A stretch of DNA of 64,000 bases. Source: Dendrosporobacter quercicolus (lineage in GTDB: Bacteria; Bacillota; Negativicutes; DSM-1736; Dendrosporobacteraceae). How positions within the stretch are numbered: the first letter of the stretch is position 1; every line of letters starts with the position of its first letter. Made by a program: the position numbers and the translations under genes. The stretch covers positions 169,106 to 233,105 of the forward strand of contig NZ_FNHB01000003.1 of the NCBI RefSeq assembly GCF_900104455.1, given 5' to 3'. The notes under the pieces were generated by a model that was not told the DNA's origin, ran no database searches, and saw only the letters and a list, made by a program, of their open reading frames with translations. This document shows positions 1-9,277 of the stretch, piece by piece.

Positions 1-19
1 TTTATACTGGAGTGATTTG

Positions 20-478
20 ATGCATATTGTTTTAGTTGAACCGGAGATACCGGGGAATACGGGGAATATAGCCAGATTGTGCGCGGCTACCGGTTGTGAG
101 CTGCATTTGGTCAAACCACTGGGCTTTTCCGTGGATGACCGGTATCTTAAACGGGCCGGTCTGGATTACTGGCATTTGGTAACCATCCATTATTATGAAA
201 GCTTTTCGGAAGTTGCCGCCCAATATGCCGGGCGTAATTTTTATTTTAACACCACAAAAACCAGGCAGCCTTATACTTCTGTGCAGTATACTGCTGATGA
301 TCTGTTGGTATTTGGCAAGGAAACTGCCGGACTGCCGGCGGAAATTCTGGATAGTAACCGGGCAAATTGCGTGCGCATTCCCATGCTGGATGACGCCAGA
401 TCGCTGAACCTGTCCAATGCGGCGGCCATTGTGGTGTATGAGGCGCTCCGGCAGGTTGGCTTTCCTGATTTAAGATAA
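20..478 (+). CDS. trmL: tRNA (cytidine/uridine-34 2'-O)-methyltransferase TrmL
   Basis: A 152-residue SPOUT-class methyltransferase that methylates the 2'-O of the wobble nucleotide in certain tRNA-Leu species using SAM. The family hallmarks are visible: N-terminal VLVEPEIPGNTGNIAR, the central VFGKETAGLP loop, and the C-terminal knot IPMLDDARSLNLSNAAA. The length matches the minimal YibK/TrmL form, which lacks extra domains. An in-frame TTG lies at 17, but the ATG at 20 is better placed after GGAGTGAT (9-16). It is followed after 31 nt by another housekeeping gene on the same strand. Confidence 0.93.
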   Translation: MHIVLVEPEIPGNTGNIARLCAATGCELHLVKPLGFSVDDRYLKRAGLDYWHLVTIHYYESFSEVAAQYAGRNFYFNTTKTRQPYTSVQYTADDLLVFGKETAGLPAEILDSNRANCVRIPMLDDARSLNLSNAAAIVVYEALRQVGFPDLR

Positions 479-509
479 ATTATTGTAATAGAAGTTGGTG
501 ATTTGGTTA

Positions 510-1370
510 ATGTCGGCAATATTTGGTCCGGCTGGCAATCCGGAAGCTTTCTATGAAAGCGGCAAAAAGGCATCGGTTGAGATGCCGGCCTGGCTGGCGG
601 ATTTAAACTTGTCCGCCTATGAGTATCAATGCAGCCGCGGGGTTCATGTCCGGGAAGAAACGGCCCGGGCCATTGGTCTTAAAGCAGCGCAATACGGCAT
701 AAGCTTAAGTATTCATGCGCCTTACTTTATCAGTCTGGCTACTGAGGATGAAAAAATTGCCGCCAATACACAAAATCATTTTTTGAAGGCGTTAACGGCT
801 GCCAGCTGGATGGGCGCTGACCGGATTGTCTTTCATATCGGCGGTCCCGGCAAACAGGAGCGCAAAGCAGCGATGGCAAGGGCCCAGCGGGCATTTGCCG
901 CTATTTTGGAGCTGGCTGAAAAGCGCGGCCTTACCGGTATTTATTTGCTGCCGGAAACAATGGGCAAACAAAATCAGCTGGGCAATCTAGCCGAGGTTCT
1001 GGCTATATGCAAGCTGTCTAAATGGGTGATACCGGCAATCGATTTTGGCCATTTACATGCCGTAACCGGCGGGGCTTATACCAGCCGCGCCGAATTTGCC
1101 GCAGTCTTTGAACAGGTGGGCGAGGAACTGGGCGCGGACGTTGCCGGGAATTTGCATATCCATTTTAGCAAAATTGAATTTACTAAGGCCGGTGAGCGCC
1201 GGCACTGGACTTTTGCCGATGTGTACGGCCCGCCGTATGAACCGCTGATGGAGGTTTGCGCCGAACAGGGCTATACACCGCGGGTGATTTGTGAGTCCGC
1301 CGGCACGCAGGCGCTTGACGCCAAAACCATGCAGGATTTCTATTGGTCGCTGCGGGGCGGCAGGGCTTAA
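510..1370 (+). CDS. endonuclease IV-like TIM-barrel protein
   Basis: A 286-residue AP endonuclease family 2 / xylose-isomerase-like TIM barrel. Candidate metal ligands occur in the family order: SIHAPYF, VFHIGG, LLPETMG, DFGHLHA, NLHIHFSK and CESAG. True endonuclease IV (Nfo) makes a 5' incision at abasic sites with three zinc ions. This protein is close in length and pattern, but sequence alone does not separate a DNA repair enzyme from a sugar isomerase relative. The start is the ATG at 510; GTG 498 and TTG 495 are in frame but would add an unusual hydrophobic extension. The ribosome site is weak. Confidence 0.75.
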   Translation: MSAIFGPAGNPEAFYESGKKASVEMPAWLADLNLSAYEYQCSRGVHVREETARAIGLKAAQYGISLSIHAPYFISLATEDEKIAANTQNHFLKALTAASWMGADRIVFHIGGPGKQERKAAMARAQRAFAAILELAEKRGLTGIYLLPETMGKQNQLGNLAEVLAICKLSKWVIPAIDFGHLHAVTGGAYTSRAEFAAVFEQVGEELGADVAGNLHIHFSKIEFTKAGERRHWTFADVYGPPYEPLMEVCAEQGYTPRVICESAGTQALDAKTMQDFYWSLRGGRA

Positions 1371-1483
1371 CCACGCGGCGGTCGGGCTCCATACTTTTAG
1401 TATTAAATTTGCACCAGCGGCATAGGATAATTGGTGAAATGCAGGCAGTTTTTAAAATATATGGTGACATTTTCACCAAAGGA

Positions 1484-2410
1484 ATGAAATTTTTGCGAAA
1501 AAATAGCGAGTTTTTAACAAAAATTGAACAGGTAATTCCCCCGGAACGATTGCTGTTGGATGAACCGTTAGCCAATCATACCACGTTTTGCATTGGCGGG
1601 CCGGCGGATTACTTTGTACTGCCGGAAACGACAGCTGAAGTAACTGCGGTATTTAAACTGGCGAAACTGTATGACATACCGGTTACCGTACTGGGCAACG
1701 GCTCTAATGTTTTGGTGCTCGATAACGGCATTCGCGGACTGGTTTTAAAATTCGGCGAACAAATGTCCCGCTTAAGCCATGCCGGCAACCGGGTCGCAGC
1801 CGGCGCCGGCGCCCTGCTGCGGGATGTATCGCGGTATGCCGCCGAGCAGGGACTGTCCGGCATGGAATTTGCTATTGGCATTCCCGGTAGTATTGGCGGG
1901 GCTGTTTTTATGAATGCCGGAGCCTATGAAGGCGAGATGAGCCATATCGTGACGGCGGTGACCGCCGTTTGCCCGGATGGCGCGGTAAAACGGTTTACAA
2001 AACCGGAGCTTAAGTTTTCTTACCGGCACAGCGTTTTTCAAGAAAACCACTGTACCATCTGTGAAGTTGAACTGATGTTTCAAAATGGCGAGCAGAATTT
2101 AATCAGAAGCAGGATGGGCGATTACACGACTAAGCGCGAGATCAAACAGCCGTTGGAAGTGCCCAGTGCAGGCAGTACCTTTAAGCGCCCGCCCGGACAC
2201 TTTGCCGGAACGTTAATTGAACAGACCGGTTTAAAGGGCTTGACCATCGGCGGCGCTCAGGTTTCTCCCAAGCATGCCGGCTTTATTATTAACGCCGGCG
2301 GCGCGACCGCTAAAGATGTGCTGAATCTGATTAAAGAAGTGCAGCGGCGGGTTTATCGCCAGCATGGCGTTATGCTGTATCCGGAAGTGCGGACCCTGGG
2401 GGAGCAATAG
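1484..2410 (+). CDS. murB: UDP-N-acetylenolpyruvoylglucosamine reductase MurB
   Basis: A FAD enzyme that reduces UDP-GlcNAc-enolpyruvate to UDP-MurNAc in peptidoglycan synthesis. The FAD-binding loop (LGNGSNVLV), the GIPGSIGGAVFMNAGAY segment, the serine motif PSAGSTFKRP and the C-terminal YPEVR glutamate are all present. About 308 residues from the ATG at 1484 is the usual length. That start has AAAGGA immediately upstream, which is too close, so the start is uncertain; an earlier in-frame ATG at 1439 would give a 323-residue form. Confidence 0.93.
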   Translation: MKFLRKNSEFLTKIEQVIPPERLLLDEPLANHTTFCIGGPADYFVLPETTAEVTAVFKLAKLYDIPVTVLGNGSNVLVLDNGIRGLVLKFGEQMSRLSHAGNRVAAGAGALLRDVSRYAAEQGLSGMEFAIGIPGSIGGAVFMNAGAYEGEMSHIVTAVTAVCPDGAVKRFTKPELKFSYRHSVFQENHCTICEVELMFQNGEQNLIRSRMGDYTTKREIKQPLEVPSAGSTFKRPPGHFAGTLIEQTGLKGLTIGGAQVSPKHAGFIINAGGATAKDVLNLIKEVQRRVYRQHGVMLYPEVRTLGEQ

Positions 2411-2423
2411 TGACAGGCCAAGG

Positions 2424-2506
2424 GGATGTCTTTGTGCAAAGCAGGACGAAGACATCTCTTCAATTTTCCTGAATGAAACAAACAAGGGGGCGGTCCCCTT
2501 GTTTGT
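2424..2506 (+). terminator. two hairpins between murB and the beta-CASP gene
   Basis: The first hairpin pairs ATGTCTT with AAGACAT (2424-2453). The second is a perfect 12-bp stem, ACAAACAAGGGG (2478-2489) with CCCCTTGTTTGT (2495-2506). Neither is followed by a clean T-run, so this may be a transcript-end or processing structure and not a classical terminator. Confidence 0.45.
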
Positions 2507-2576
2507 GCAGGTAAATGGCTGCAAATTGTGGAATATATCCACATAAACTGTCAAAGAATAACAGGGAGGGCTAGCT

Positions 2577-4187
2577 ATGAGGTTAAGTTTTCTCGGAGCG
2601 GCCAGAATGGTCACCGGCTCATCCTTTTTACTGGAGACCGGGGCACACAAAATACTGGTGGATTGCGGCATGTTTCAGGGTTCTAAGCCGGTGCGGGCTT
2701 TGAATTACCGCGATTTTTCCTTTGACCCGGCCTCGCTGGACTGCGTTTTACTCACGCATGCCCATATCGATCATAGCGGCTTGCTGCCTAAATTATGCAA
2801 GCAGGGCTTTAAAGGACCTATTTATGCGACTAAAGTTACGGCGGAGCTATGTAATATTATGCTGCCCGACAGCGCGCATATCCAGGAGTTTGATGCCGAA
2901 ATCGCCAACCGTAAGGGGCGGCGGGCCGGGAAAAAGGCTGTTGAACCATTATACACGGTTGCGGAGGCCTTCGCTAGCCTGCAGCAGTTTTCACCTGTTG
3001 CGTATGATCAGCAGCTGGATCTGGCTGACGAAATACGCGTCGTTTTTCATGACGCCGGCCATATCCTGGGTTCTTCCATCGTTGAGCTTAACGTCACCGA
3101 AGGAGCCGAAACAGTTAAACTGTTGTTTTCCGGTGATTTGGGCCAGCCCGATCAGCCGATCCTCAGAGACCCGACGTTTATTTCCAGGGCCGATTATATT
3201 ATTACTGAGGCTACCTATGGCAACCGGACCCATGAGCAATATGACAAAGAGGAAAAACTGGCTGAAATTATCAATGCCACGGTAGACCGGGGCGGCAATA
3301 TTATTATTCCGTCTTTTGCCGTAGGACGCACCCAGGCTTTGCTTTACCATTTGCACAGCTTGCTGAAAGCCGGAAAAATCCCTGATATCCCAGTGATTAT
3401 TGACAGCCCGCTGGCCATTTCGGCCACTGATATATTCCTGCATAATACCCAGGAGTATGACAGTGAGGCTTATGCAATGATCCTGCAGTATCAACAAAAT
3501 CCTTTGAAGCTGCCGCAGCTGAAATTTACCAAAACGGCGGAAGAATCAAAGGCGCTGAATTATCTGGATACTCCGGCAATTATTATATCGGCCAGCGGGA
3601 TGGCTGACGCCGGGCGGATTTTGCATCATTTAAAGCATAATCTCTGGCGGCCGGAGAGCAGTGTGCTGTTTGTCGGCTATCAGGCGGAAGGGAGTCTGGG
3701 GCGGCGTTTAATTGAAGGCGTTAAGCGGGTAAAAATCATGGGTGAGGAAATTGGCGTAAAAGCAGCCATTTATAATCTGGACGGTTTTTCCGCGCATGCC
3801 GACCAGGCCCAGCTGCTGGAATGGTTAAAGTACTTTGCCGAGCCCAAGCCGGCCAATATATTTCTGGTGCATGGCGAATCAACGGCCGCTGAGCCGTTAG
3901 CCGCGCTGATTCGGGAACAGCTGGAGCTGTCGAGCTATATTCCGCGTTATGGCGAGGTTGCGGTTATTACCGGCCGTAAGTGGCATATTGAGCAGACGGA
4001 GCTGGCGGCTTTGGTGCCGGAGGTTAAAGAACTGGAAGACTATTTAAATCAGGCTGAGGCCGATTACCAGCTGCAGCGCCGGCAGTTGATCGAGCTAGTG
4101 GCCGAACACCCCGGCAAATTGTCCGAGGCAATCATTCGAATGGAAAAAGTGTTGAAATACCTAAAAAAATTAGTCAAAGATTTATAA
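2577..4187 (+). CDS. beta-CASP metallo-beta-lactamase nuclease (CPSF/YSH1-like)
   Basis: A 536-residue metallo-beta-lactamase fold protein with the HxHxDH zinc motif (LTHAHIDHSGLLP, about residues 60-72). Further ligand regions are DAGHILGS and FSGDLG. The beta-CASP and RMMBL parts follow (PSFAVGRTQALLY, SASGMADAGRI, FSAHADQ). This architecture belongs to RNA-processing nucleases related to CPSF-73. Bacterial members are probable RNA exo/endonucleases, but the substrate here is unknown. A good ribosome site (AGGGAGGG) precedes the ATG. The C-terminus is Lys/Leu rich. Confidence 0.85.
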   Translation: MRLSFLGAARMVTGSSFLLETGAHKILVDCGMFQGSKPVRALNYRDFSFDPASLDCVLLTHAHIDHSGLLPKLCKQGFKGPIYATKVTAELCNIMLPDSAHIQEFDAEIANRKGRRAGKKAVEPLYTVAEAFASLQQFSPVAYDQQLDLADEIRVVFHDAGHILGSSIVELNVTEGAETVKLLFSGDLGQPDQPILRDPTFISRADYIITEATYGNRTHEQYDKEEKLAEIINATVDRGGNIIIPSFAVGRTQALLYHLHSLLKAGKIPDIPVIIDSPLAISATDIFLHNTQEYDSEAYAMILQYQQNPLKLPQLKFTKTAEESKALNYLDTPAIIISASGMADAGRILHHLKHNLWRPESSVLFVGYQAEGSLGRRLIEGVKRVKIMGEEIGVKAAIYNLDGFSAHADQAQLLEWLKYFAEPKPANIFLVHGESTAAEPLAALIREQLELSSYIPRYGEVAVITGRKWHIEQTELAALVPEVKELEDYLNQAEADYQLQRRQLIELVAEHPGKLSEAIIRMEKVLKYLKKLVKDL

Positions 4188-4204
4188 AAAACTGTTGTTT
4201 ATAA

Positions 4205-4290
4205 TTGACAGTCAGCCGGTAGTATAATATAGTGGTCTGTATATGTACACTAAAAAGGATGTATGTAAAAACGACGACATCCTTTTTCTT
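4205..4290 (+). promoter_or_regulatory. typA promoter with terminator-like leader hairpin
   Basis: TTGACA (4205-4210), 17 nt, TATAGT (4228-4233) forms a strong promoter. About 20 nt downstream, AAAAAGGATGT (4252-4262) pairs with ACATCCTTTTT (4277-4287) and runs into T-rich sequence. It lies before typA and so could act as an attenuator. It lacks the GCU-GR-A-GGC element found in the accessory region. Confidence 0.6.
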
Positions 4291-4308
4291 ATTTATTTAG
4301 GAGGGCTT

Positions 4309-6120
4309 ATGAAACGGGACGATTTACGAAATATAGCAATTATTGCTCATGTTGACCACGGCAAGACTACCTTAGTTGATGCAATGCTCAGGCAAAGCGG
4401 TATATTCCGCGCCAATGAGCTGGTAGCTGAACGGGTGATGGACTCAAATGACCTGGAGCGCGAGCGCGGGATAACCATTTTATCAAAAAATACGGCGGTG
4501 ATGTACGGCGATGTCAAAATTAATATTGTTGACACTCCGGGACACGCCGATTTTGGCGGTGAAGTGGAACGGGTGCTCAATATGGTGGATGGCGTTTTGC
4601 TGCTGGTAGATGCTTTTGAGGGGCCGATGCCGCAGACGAAATACGTGCTGCGTAAAGCCTTGGAGCAAAAGTTAAAACCCATTGTGGTTATTAATAAAAT
4701 AGACCGGCCTGACGAGCGGGTGGAAGATGTCGCAGATGAGGTTCTGGAACTGTTTATTGAGCTGGAAGCCGATGACGACCAGCTGGATTTTCCGGTGGTG
4801 TATGCCGCCGCCCGTGACGGGTACGCTAAGCTGAACATGGCGGATGAAGCAACGGATTTAAAACCTTTGTTTGATTTATTGATCAAAGAAATTCCAGCGC
4901 CGGAAGGCGACTTGGATGGCCCGCTGCAAATTATGGTGACTACGCTGGATTACGATGACTATGTGGGCCGGATCGCGATCGGCCGGATTATTCGCGGCCG
5001 GGTTTTTAACGGACAAAATGTGCTGGTATTAAACGGCGATTTGGAAACCAGGGCTAAAATCGGCCGGCTCTACGGTTATCAGGGTTTAAAGCGGGTAGAA
5101 GTAAAAGAGGCCGGCCTGGGTGATATTATTGCCGTAACCGGCCTGGATAATGTCAGTATCGGTCAGACCATTGCGGACACTGAGCACCCTGAAGCGCTGC
5201 CCGCCATTAATATCGACGAACCGACGCTGGCCATGACTTTTGGCGTCAACACCAGCCCGTTTGCCGGCCGTGAGGGTACTCTGGTTACTTCCAGGCATGT
5301 ACGGGACCGTTTGTTTAAGGAAGTTGAAACAAATGTCAGCTTAAGGGTTGAGGAAACCGACAATGCCGATACCTTTAAAGTGTCAGGCCGGGGTGAACTG
5401 CATTTATCCATATTAATTGAGACCATGCGACGGGAAGGGTTTGAACTGCAGGTCGGCAAGCCTGAGGTTATTTACAAAACTATTAACGGTCAGCGTTGTG
5501 AGCCGATGGAGGCTTTAACCATTGATGTTCCGCAGGAATTCATGGGGGCGGTGATGGAATCCCTGGGAACCCGCAAAGCCGAATTGGTCAATATGACCGA
5601 ACTGGCCGGCTATCTGCGCATGGAATTTGTCATTCCGGCCCGGGGGTTGATCGGTTTCAGATCCGAATTTCTGACCAATACCAAGGGCAATGGCATTATG
5701 CATCATATTTTTCATGGCTATGTACCGTTTAAAGGTGAGATTCCGGGCCGCAGCCGCGGGGTGCTCATCGCCTTTGAGGATGGAGAAACAACGGCTTATG
5801 GCATCAATACTGTTCAGGACCGCGGCGTTATGTTCGTCGTACCGGGTCAGGCTGTCTATACCGGTATGATTGTCGGGGAAAATGCCCGGGAACTGGATAT
5901 GGATGTAAATCCCTGCAAGAAAAAGCATGTGACCAATATGCGGTCCAGCGCCTCCGATGATTCGATCCGTTTGACTCCGCCGCGCATTCTCAGTCTGGAG
6001 CAGGCGCTGGAGTATATTAATAAGGATGAATTGGTAGAAGTAACGCCGCACAGTATCCGTTTGCGCAAAACCATTCTGGATCGCGCCGCCCGTAACCGAG
6101 ACCGGAAGAACAACCAATAG
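4309..6120 (+). CDS. typA: translational GTPase TypA/BipA
   Basis: A 603-residue ribosome-binding GTPase of the EF-G-like family involved in ribosome assembly and stress adaptation. G motifs are clear: AHVDHGKTT (P-loop), RGITI (switch I), DTPGHADF (G3) and NKIDRPDER (G4). The C-terminal domain carries the characteristic [19 protein letters not shown] motif. The start at 4309 is set by AGGAGGGC eight bases upstream; the longer reading frame from 4243 would begin inside the leader hairpin region. Confidence 0.97.
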   Translation: MKRDDLRNIAIIAHVDHGKTTLVDAMLRQSGIFRANELVAERVMDSNDLERERGITILSKNTAVMYGDVKINIVDTPGHADFGGEVERVLNMVDGVLLLVDAFEGPMPQTKYVLRKALEQKLKPIVVINKIDRPDERVEDVADEVLELFIELEADDDQLDFPVVYAAARDGYAKLNMADEATDLKPLFDLLIKEIPAPEGDLDGPLQIMVTTLDYDDYVGRIAIGRIIRGRVFNGQNVLVLNGDLETRAKIGRLYGYQGLKRVEVKEAGLGDIIAVTGLDNVSIGQTIADTEHPEALPAINIDEPTLAMTFGVNTSPFAGREGTLVTSRHVRDRLFKEVETNVSLRVEETDNADTFKVSGRGELHLSILIETMRREGFELQVGKPEVIYKTINGQRCEPMEALTIDVPQEFMGAVMESLGTRKAELVNMTELAGYLRMEFVIPARGLIGFRSEFLTNTKGNGIMHHIFHGYVPFKGEIPGRSRGVLIAFEDGETTAYGINTVQDRGVMFVVPGQAVYTGMIVGENARELDMDVNPCKKKHVTNMRSSASDDSIRLTPPRILSLEQALEYINKDELVEVTPHSIRLRKTILDRAARNRDRKNNQ

Positions 6121-6200
6121 CTTAAGCAGTAGGTTAACACTGTCACTATACTGCAAGGCAACTGCACGGGGCCGGACCGGGCATGAAGGAGGCTTTTTCT

Positions 6201-7904
6201 ATGCTTTCACCGGAAGCTTCGGCGATTCTCAAAGCCCGCTATTTGCTGGACGGGGAAACGCCGACGGAAATGTTTATGCGGGCGGCAAAACATGTTGCTC
6301 AGGCTGAAACGCTGTATGGGGCCGACGCTCAGGCTGCAGCCAAAGCGTATTATCAGTTGATGGCGAATCTGGAGTTTTTACCGAATTCCCCAACGCTGAT
6401 AAATGCCGGAAAACCAGGCGCGCAATTGGCGGCCTGCTTTGTCCTGCCCATTGAGGATTCACTGGCCGGCATTTTTGAGACGCTGAAGGAGGCCGCTTTG
6501 ATTCAGCAAAGCGGCGGCGGCACCGGGTTTTCCTTTTCGCGTCTCAGACCCAGGGGCGATCTGGTAGCGGCAACCGGCAATTCGGCCGGCGGGCCGGTTT
6601 CGTTTATGCAAGTATATAATGCGGCGACAGAGGCGGTAAAACAGGGGGCTGTCCGCAGCGGCGCCAATATGGCGGTACTGCGGGTGGATCATCCTGATAT
6701 CCGGGAGTTCATTGAAGTCAAGCGGCAGCGGGATGTTCTGAACAATTTTAATTTATCGGTGGCTATTACCGATAAATTTATGGCTGCCGTGGCTGACGGC
6801 GGCCTCTTTGACCTGATTAATCCCCGTACCGGGGTCGTTGCGGCAACCGTGGAGGCCCGGGAGATTTATGGACGTCTGGTTGCAATGGCCTGGGAAAACG
6901 GCGAGCCGGGCTTGTTTTTCATTGACACCGTCAACAAAGCCAACCCCACGCCTGCATTAGGAAGCTTCGAAAGCCCTAACCCCTGCGCCGAGCAGCCGTT
7001 ACTGCCTTATGAGTCCTGCAATTTGGGGTCAATTAACCTGGCCCGGATGGTCAGAGTTATGGCAAAACAGCGCATCAGTCTGGATTATGATAAACTGCGC
7101 CAGGTTGTGCGAACAGCCGTCCGGTTTTTAGATAATGTAATCGATGTCAATCATTTTCCGCTGCCGGCGGTTGGCTGTCAAACCGGGCTGACCCGTAAGA
7201 TCGGGCTGGGTATTATGGGACTGGCTGATTTATTGATCCTGCTTGATCTGCCTTATGCCAGCAAAGAGGCAGTACGGCTGACGGCGGGGGTGATGGAGTT
7301 TGTCACTGCGGAAGCCCGGCAAATGTCGCTGGAACTGGGCGTTCAGCGAGGCAGTTTTCCAGCGTTTGACGCCAGTATTTATGCCGGGCGCTATACGGCA
7401 ATGCGCAATGCCACCGTAACCACCATTGCCCCTACCGGCGGCATCAGCTTAATCGGCCAGTGCTCGAGCGGCATTGAGCCGCTGTTTGCCCTGGCGGTAA
7501 CGCGCCGGGTGCTGGACGGCCGGATGCTTACCGGCGCCAATCCTGTCGTCTGGCGGTATTTGGCTGCCCGGGGTCTGCTAAATGATGCGAATGCCGCCGT
7601 GAAAAATTCCGGCAGCGTAGCGGCCGCCGATTTGCCGGCAGAGATCAAAGCCGTGCTGGCTACCGCTCATGAAATTGAACCGCGCTGGCATGTCGCCCAT
7701 CTGGCGGCAGCTCAGCGGCATACCGACAATGGCGTATCAAAAACGGTTAATTTGCCCCGGAATACGCCTCTGGAAACTGTTGACAGGATTTTTTGGGAAG
7801 CTTATCAGGCCGGCTGCAAAGGGGTAACTGTATACCGCGATGCCAGCAGAAGCGGCCAGGTTCTGACCCATGGTACGACAGAGTGTGCTAAGTGTGAGCA
7901 ATAA
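6201..7904 (+). CDS. nrdJ: adenosylcobalamin-dependent (class II) ribonucleotide reductase
   Basis: A 567-residue ribonucleotide reductase that uses adenosylcobalamin as radical source to make dNTP precursors. NSPTLINAG, AACFVLPIEDS, NPCAEQPLLPYESCNLGS and GQCSSGIEPLFAL carry the active-site and allosteric landmarks, and the C-terminal ECAKCEQ supplies the redox CxxC that regenerates the active site. It is shorter than many class II enzymes and shows no ATP-cone at the N-terminus. The start at 6201 follows AAGGAGGC; the upstream ATG at 6183 sits before that site. Confidence 0.93.
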   Translation: MLSPEASAILKARYLLDGETPTEMFMRAAKHVAQAETLYGADAQAAAKAYYQLMANLEFLPNSPTLINAGKPGAQLAACFVLPIEDSLAGIFETLKEAALIQQSGGGTGFSFSRLRPRGDLVAATGNSAGGPVSFMQVYNAATEAVKQGAVRSGANMAVLRVDHPDIREFIEVKRQRDVLNNFNLSVAITDKFMAAVADGGLFDLINPRTGVVAATVEAREIYGRLVAMAWENGEPGLFFIDTVNKANPTPALGSFESPNPCAEQPLLPYESCNLGSINLARMVRVMAKQRISLDYDKLRQVVRTAVRFLDNVIDVNHFPLPAVGCQTGLTRKIGLGIMGLADLLILLDLPYASKEAVRLTAGVMEFVTAEARQMSLELGVQRGSFPAFDASIYAGRYTAMRNATVTTIAPTGGISLIGQCSSGIEPLFALAVTRRVLDGRMLTGANPVVWRYLAARGLLNDANAAVKNSGSVAAADLPAEIKAVLATAHEIEPRWHVAHLAAAQRHTDNGVSKTVNLPRNTPLETVDRIFWEAYQAGCKGVTVYRDASRSGQVLTHGTTECAKCEQ

Positions 7905-8005
7905 AGTGAAATTATTTTTCCGCGCCTGCAGGAATAAAGCTTAAATTGTCGAATATTTACCAAAAAATGGTGACTAAAATGAAGCATGTAATGGAGGCGA
8001 AAAAA

Positions 8006-8395
8006 ATGACTGGCGGCCTAATTTATAAGCTGACGAATTTTTTGATGCCAGTGGAAGAAGCTGAAGAACATAAAACTGAACTGCCGCGCCCTAATCTTAC
8101 TGTTCACAGCAGTACTGCCACCGAGTTAAAGCTGTTGATTGCCATACCGCATAGTTTTGATGATGTCCGGGACTTTGCCGATCATTTAAAAGCAAAAGAG
8201 GCAATTATTGTCAATTTTGAGCATGTTGATCAGGATACCAGGCAGCGCATTGGCGATTTTCTTAATGGAGTCTGCTATACCTTAGCCGGAGCAGTGCAAA
8301 AACTGACCGAAACAAGCATGATCTATGTACCGGAAAATGTCGATATCAGCAAAGAGTTATATGCCTACGCCATTCCTACCTATATCAAACAATAA
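8006..8395 (+). CDS. sepF: SepF-like cell division protein
   Basis: A 129-residue protein with the SepF/DUF552 core: LLIAIPHSFDDV, EAIIVNFEHVD, RQRIGDFLNGVCYTLAGAVQKL and IYVPENVDIS. SepF anchors and bundles FtsZ at the septum in Firmicutes. The N-terminus (GLIYKLTNFLMPVEE) is a plausible amphipathic membrane helix. The ATG at 8006 is preceded by GGAGGCGA; upstream in-frame ATGs lack such a site. It is not in the usual ylm/divIVA cluster, so it may be a second copy. It marks the end of the housekeeping block. Confidence 0.85.
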   Translation: MTGGLIYKLTNFLMPVEEAEEHKTELPRPNLTVHSSTATELKLLIAIPHSFDDVRDFADHLKAKEAIIVNFEHVDQDTRQRIGDFLNGVCYTLAGAVQKLTETSMIYVPENVDISKELYAYAIPTYIKQ

Positions 8396-8587
8396 CCGGC
8401 AGGCCGATCAGAGTCCGGCAGTTCTAACCGGCATACAGTTAGAACTGTTTTTTTGCGCGGCAACAGTTTTTGACATTGCTTCAACTTTACTAAGACCGGT
8501 GTCAGCCTTACAGCGAAATTTCCGGCGGCAAAACACCTTGACAAATGGAAAAAAAGATGTTTTAATAACGATAAATAATTTCATTGA

Positions 8588-8656
8588 GCTGATCAGAAAA
8601 CCTGAAGGCTAAAAGTTTTTTTCTTAAATTTTAAGAAAAAGCTTTTAGCCTTTTTT
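8588..8656 (+). promoter_or_regulatory. GCU-GR/A-GGC leader element 1 with terminator (tandem, first)
   Basis: Hairpin: GCT 8588-8590, GA, inner stem TCAG (8593-8596)/CTGA (8602-8605), loop AAAAC, unpaired A 8606, GGC 8607-8609. The GGC opens a long terminator stem (GGCTAAAAG with CTTTTAGCC) ending in TTTTTT at 8651-8656. The promoter is TTGACA 8538-8543, 17 nt, TTTAAT 8561-8566, putting the start of transcription roughly 15 nt before the hairpin. First of two copies ahead of the DUF2325 gene. Confidence 0.8.
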
Positions 8657-8659
8657 CAA

Positions 8660-8728
8660 GCTGACTGGTATAACCAGAGGCCGGCATGTCATCATTTTAT
8701 TGGTAGGCATAGTCCGGCTATTTTTATT
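8660..8728 (+). promoter_or_regulatory. leader element 2 with terminator (tandem, second)
   Basis: Four bases after the first terminator the element repeats: GCT 8660-8662, GA, CTGG (8665-8668)/CCAG (8674-8677) with loop TATAA, A 8678, GGC 8679-8681. The inner stem differs from copy 1 at several positions but stays paired. A GCCGG/CCGGC stem (8680-8684 with 8714-8718) followed by TATTTTTATTT forms the terminator. The remaining 60 nt to the DUF2325 gene hold only its ribosome site. Confidence 0.75.
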
Positions 8729-8790
8729 TAAAAAAACTTACTGGTTGTTCCCGAAGAAACCGAATCCTATTAAAGCAGAGGGGGATGAAA

Positions 8791-9102
8791 ATGTCAGTAA
8801 TGCTAGTTGGTGCGGATCATTTGGGAAATATCGAAAAAAATTTACAATTGCTGGGCATCAATGCTGTTGAACATGTTACCGGGCGCAAAGCCGCCAACCG
8901 GAGAAAAACGAAAATACCAATTTCCATTGCTTTAATTGTGGTATTCATCGATTATGTCAATCATATTACAACAAACAATATCAAGCAGGTTGCTAAAGCC
9001 CAGGGAGTACCGCTGATTTTTGCCAATCGCTCCTGGAGTTCATTGCAAGAGAAGCTGGCGAATTATCATTTCAAGGAGCGGGGTGATTGCAGGCTGCAGT
9101 AG
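8791..9102 (+). CDS. DUF2325 family protein
   Basis: A 103-residue protein matching the DUF2325 pattern: VMLVGADHLGNIEKNL near the N-terminus, TGRK in the middle, then IALIVVFIDYVNHITTNNIKQVAK and GVPLIFANRSWSSL. The shape suggests a small Rossmann-like domain, with strands ending in a GxD and an xDxxNH motif. Function of the family is not known. The start at 8791 is chosen because GAGGGGG ends six bases upstream. Its placement behind two tandem leader elements makes it a member, and possibly a regulator, of the nitrogenase-like regulon; that part is inference. Confidence 0.75.
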   Translation: MSVMLVGADHLGNIEKNLQLLGINAVEHVTGRKAANRRKTKIPISIALIVVFIDYVNHITTNNIKQVAKAQGVPLIFANRSWSSLQEKLANYHFKERGDCRLQ

Positions 9103-9193
9103 AAGAGCGGTTTCGCACCGTAAGCCGCTGGCTGCACTGACTGCTGTCAGCCTTGTGTCATAAAAGGACACAGCAAACAGAATCAGGTAGCTG

Positions 9194-9254
9194 GCTGATC
9201 AGTAAACACTGAAGGCAAAGGGGTTCCCGGTGAACTAGTCCTTTGCCATTTTTT
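9194..9254 (+). promoter_or_regulatory. leader element 3 with terminator
   Basis: GCT 9194-9196, GA, TCAG (9199-9202)/CTGA (9209-9212), loop TAAACA, A 9213, GGC 9214-9216. GGCAAAGG (9214-9221) pairs with CCTTTGCC (9240-9247), followed by a T-run at 9249-9254. No clear -35/-10 pair was found upstream; instead there are two hairpins (CTGAC/GTCAG and TGTGTC/GACACA) in 9130-9176. It may act on transcripts arriving from the DUF2325 gene. Confidence 0.72.
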
Positions 9255-9277
9255 GATTTTGAGAAAGGATGATACCG

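Noticed and set aside
9130-9176. Extra leader element before element 3
   Set aside because: The CTGAC/GTCAG and TGTGTC/GACACA hairpins lack the GR/A internal loop, the GGC strand and a T-run.
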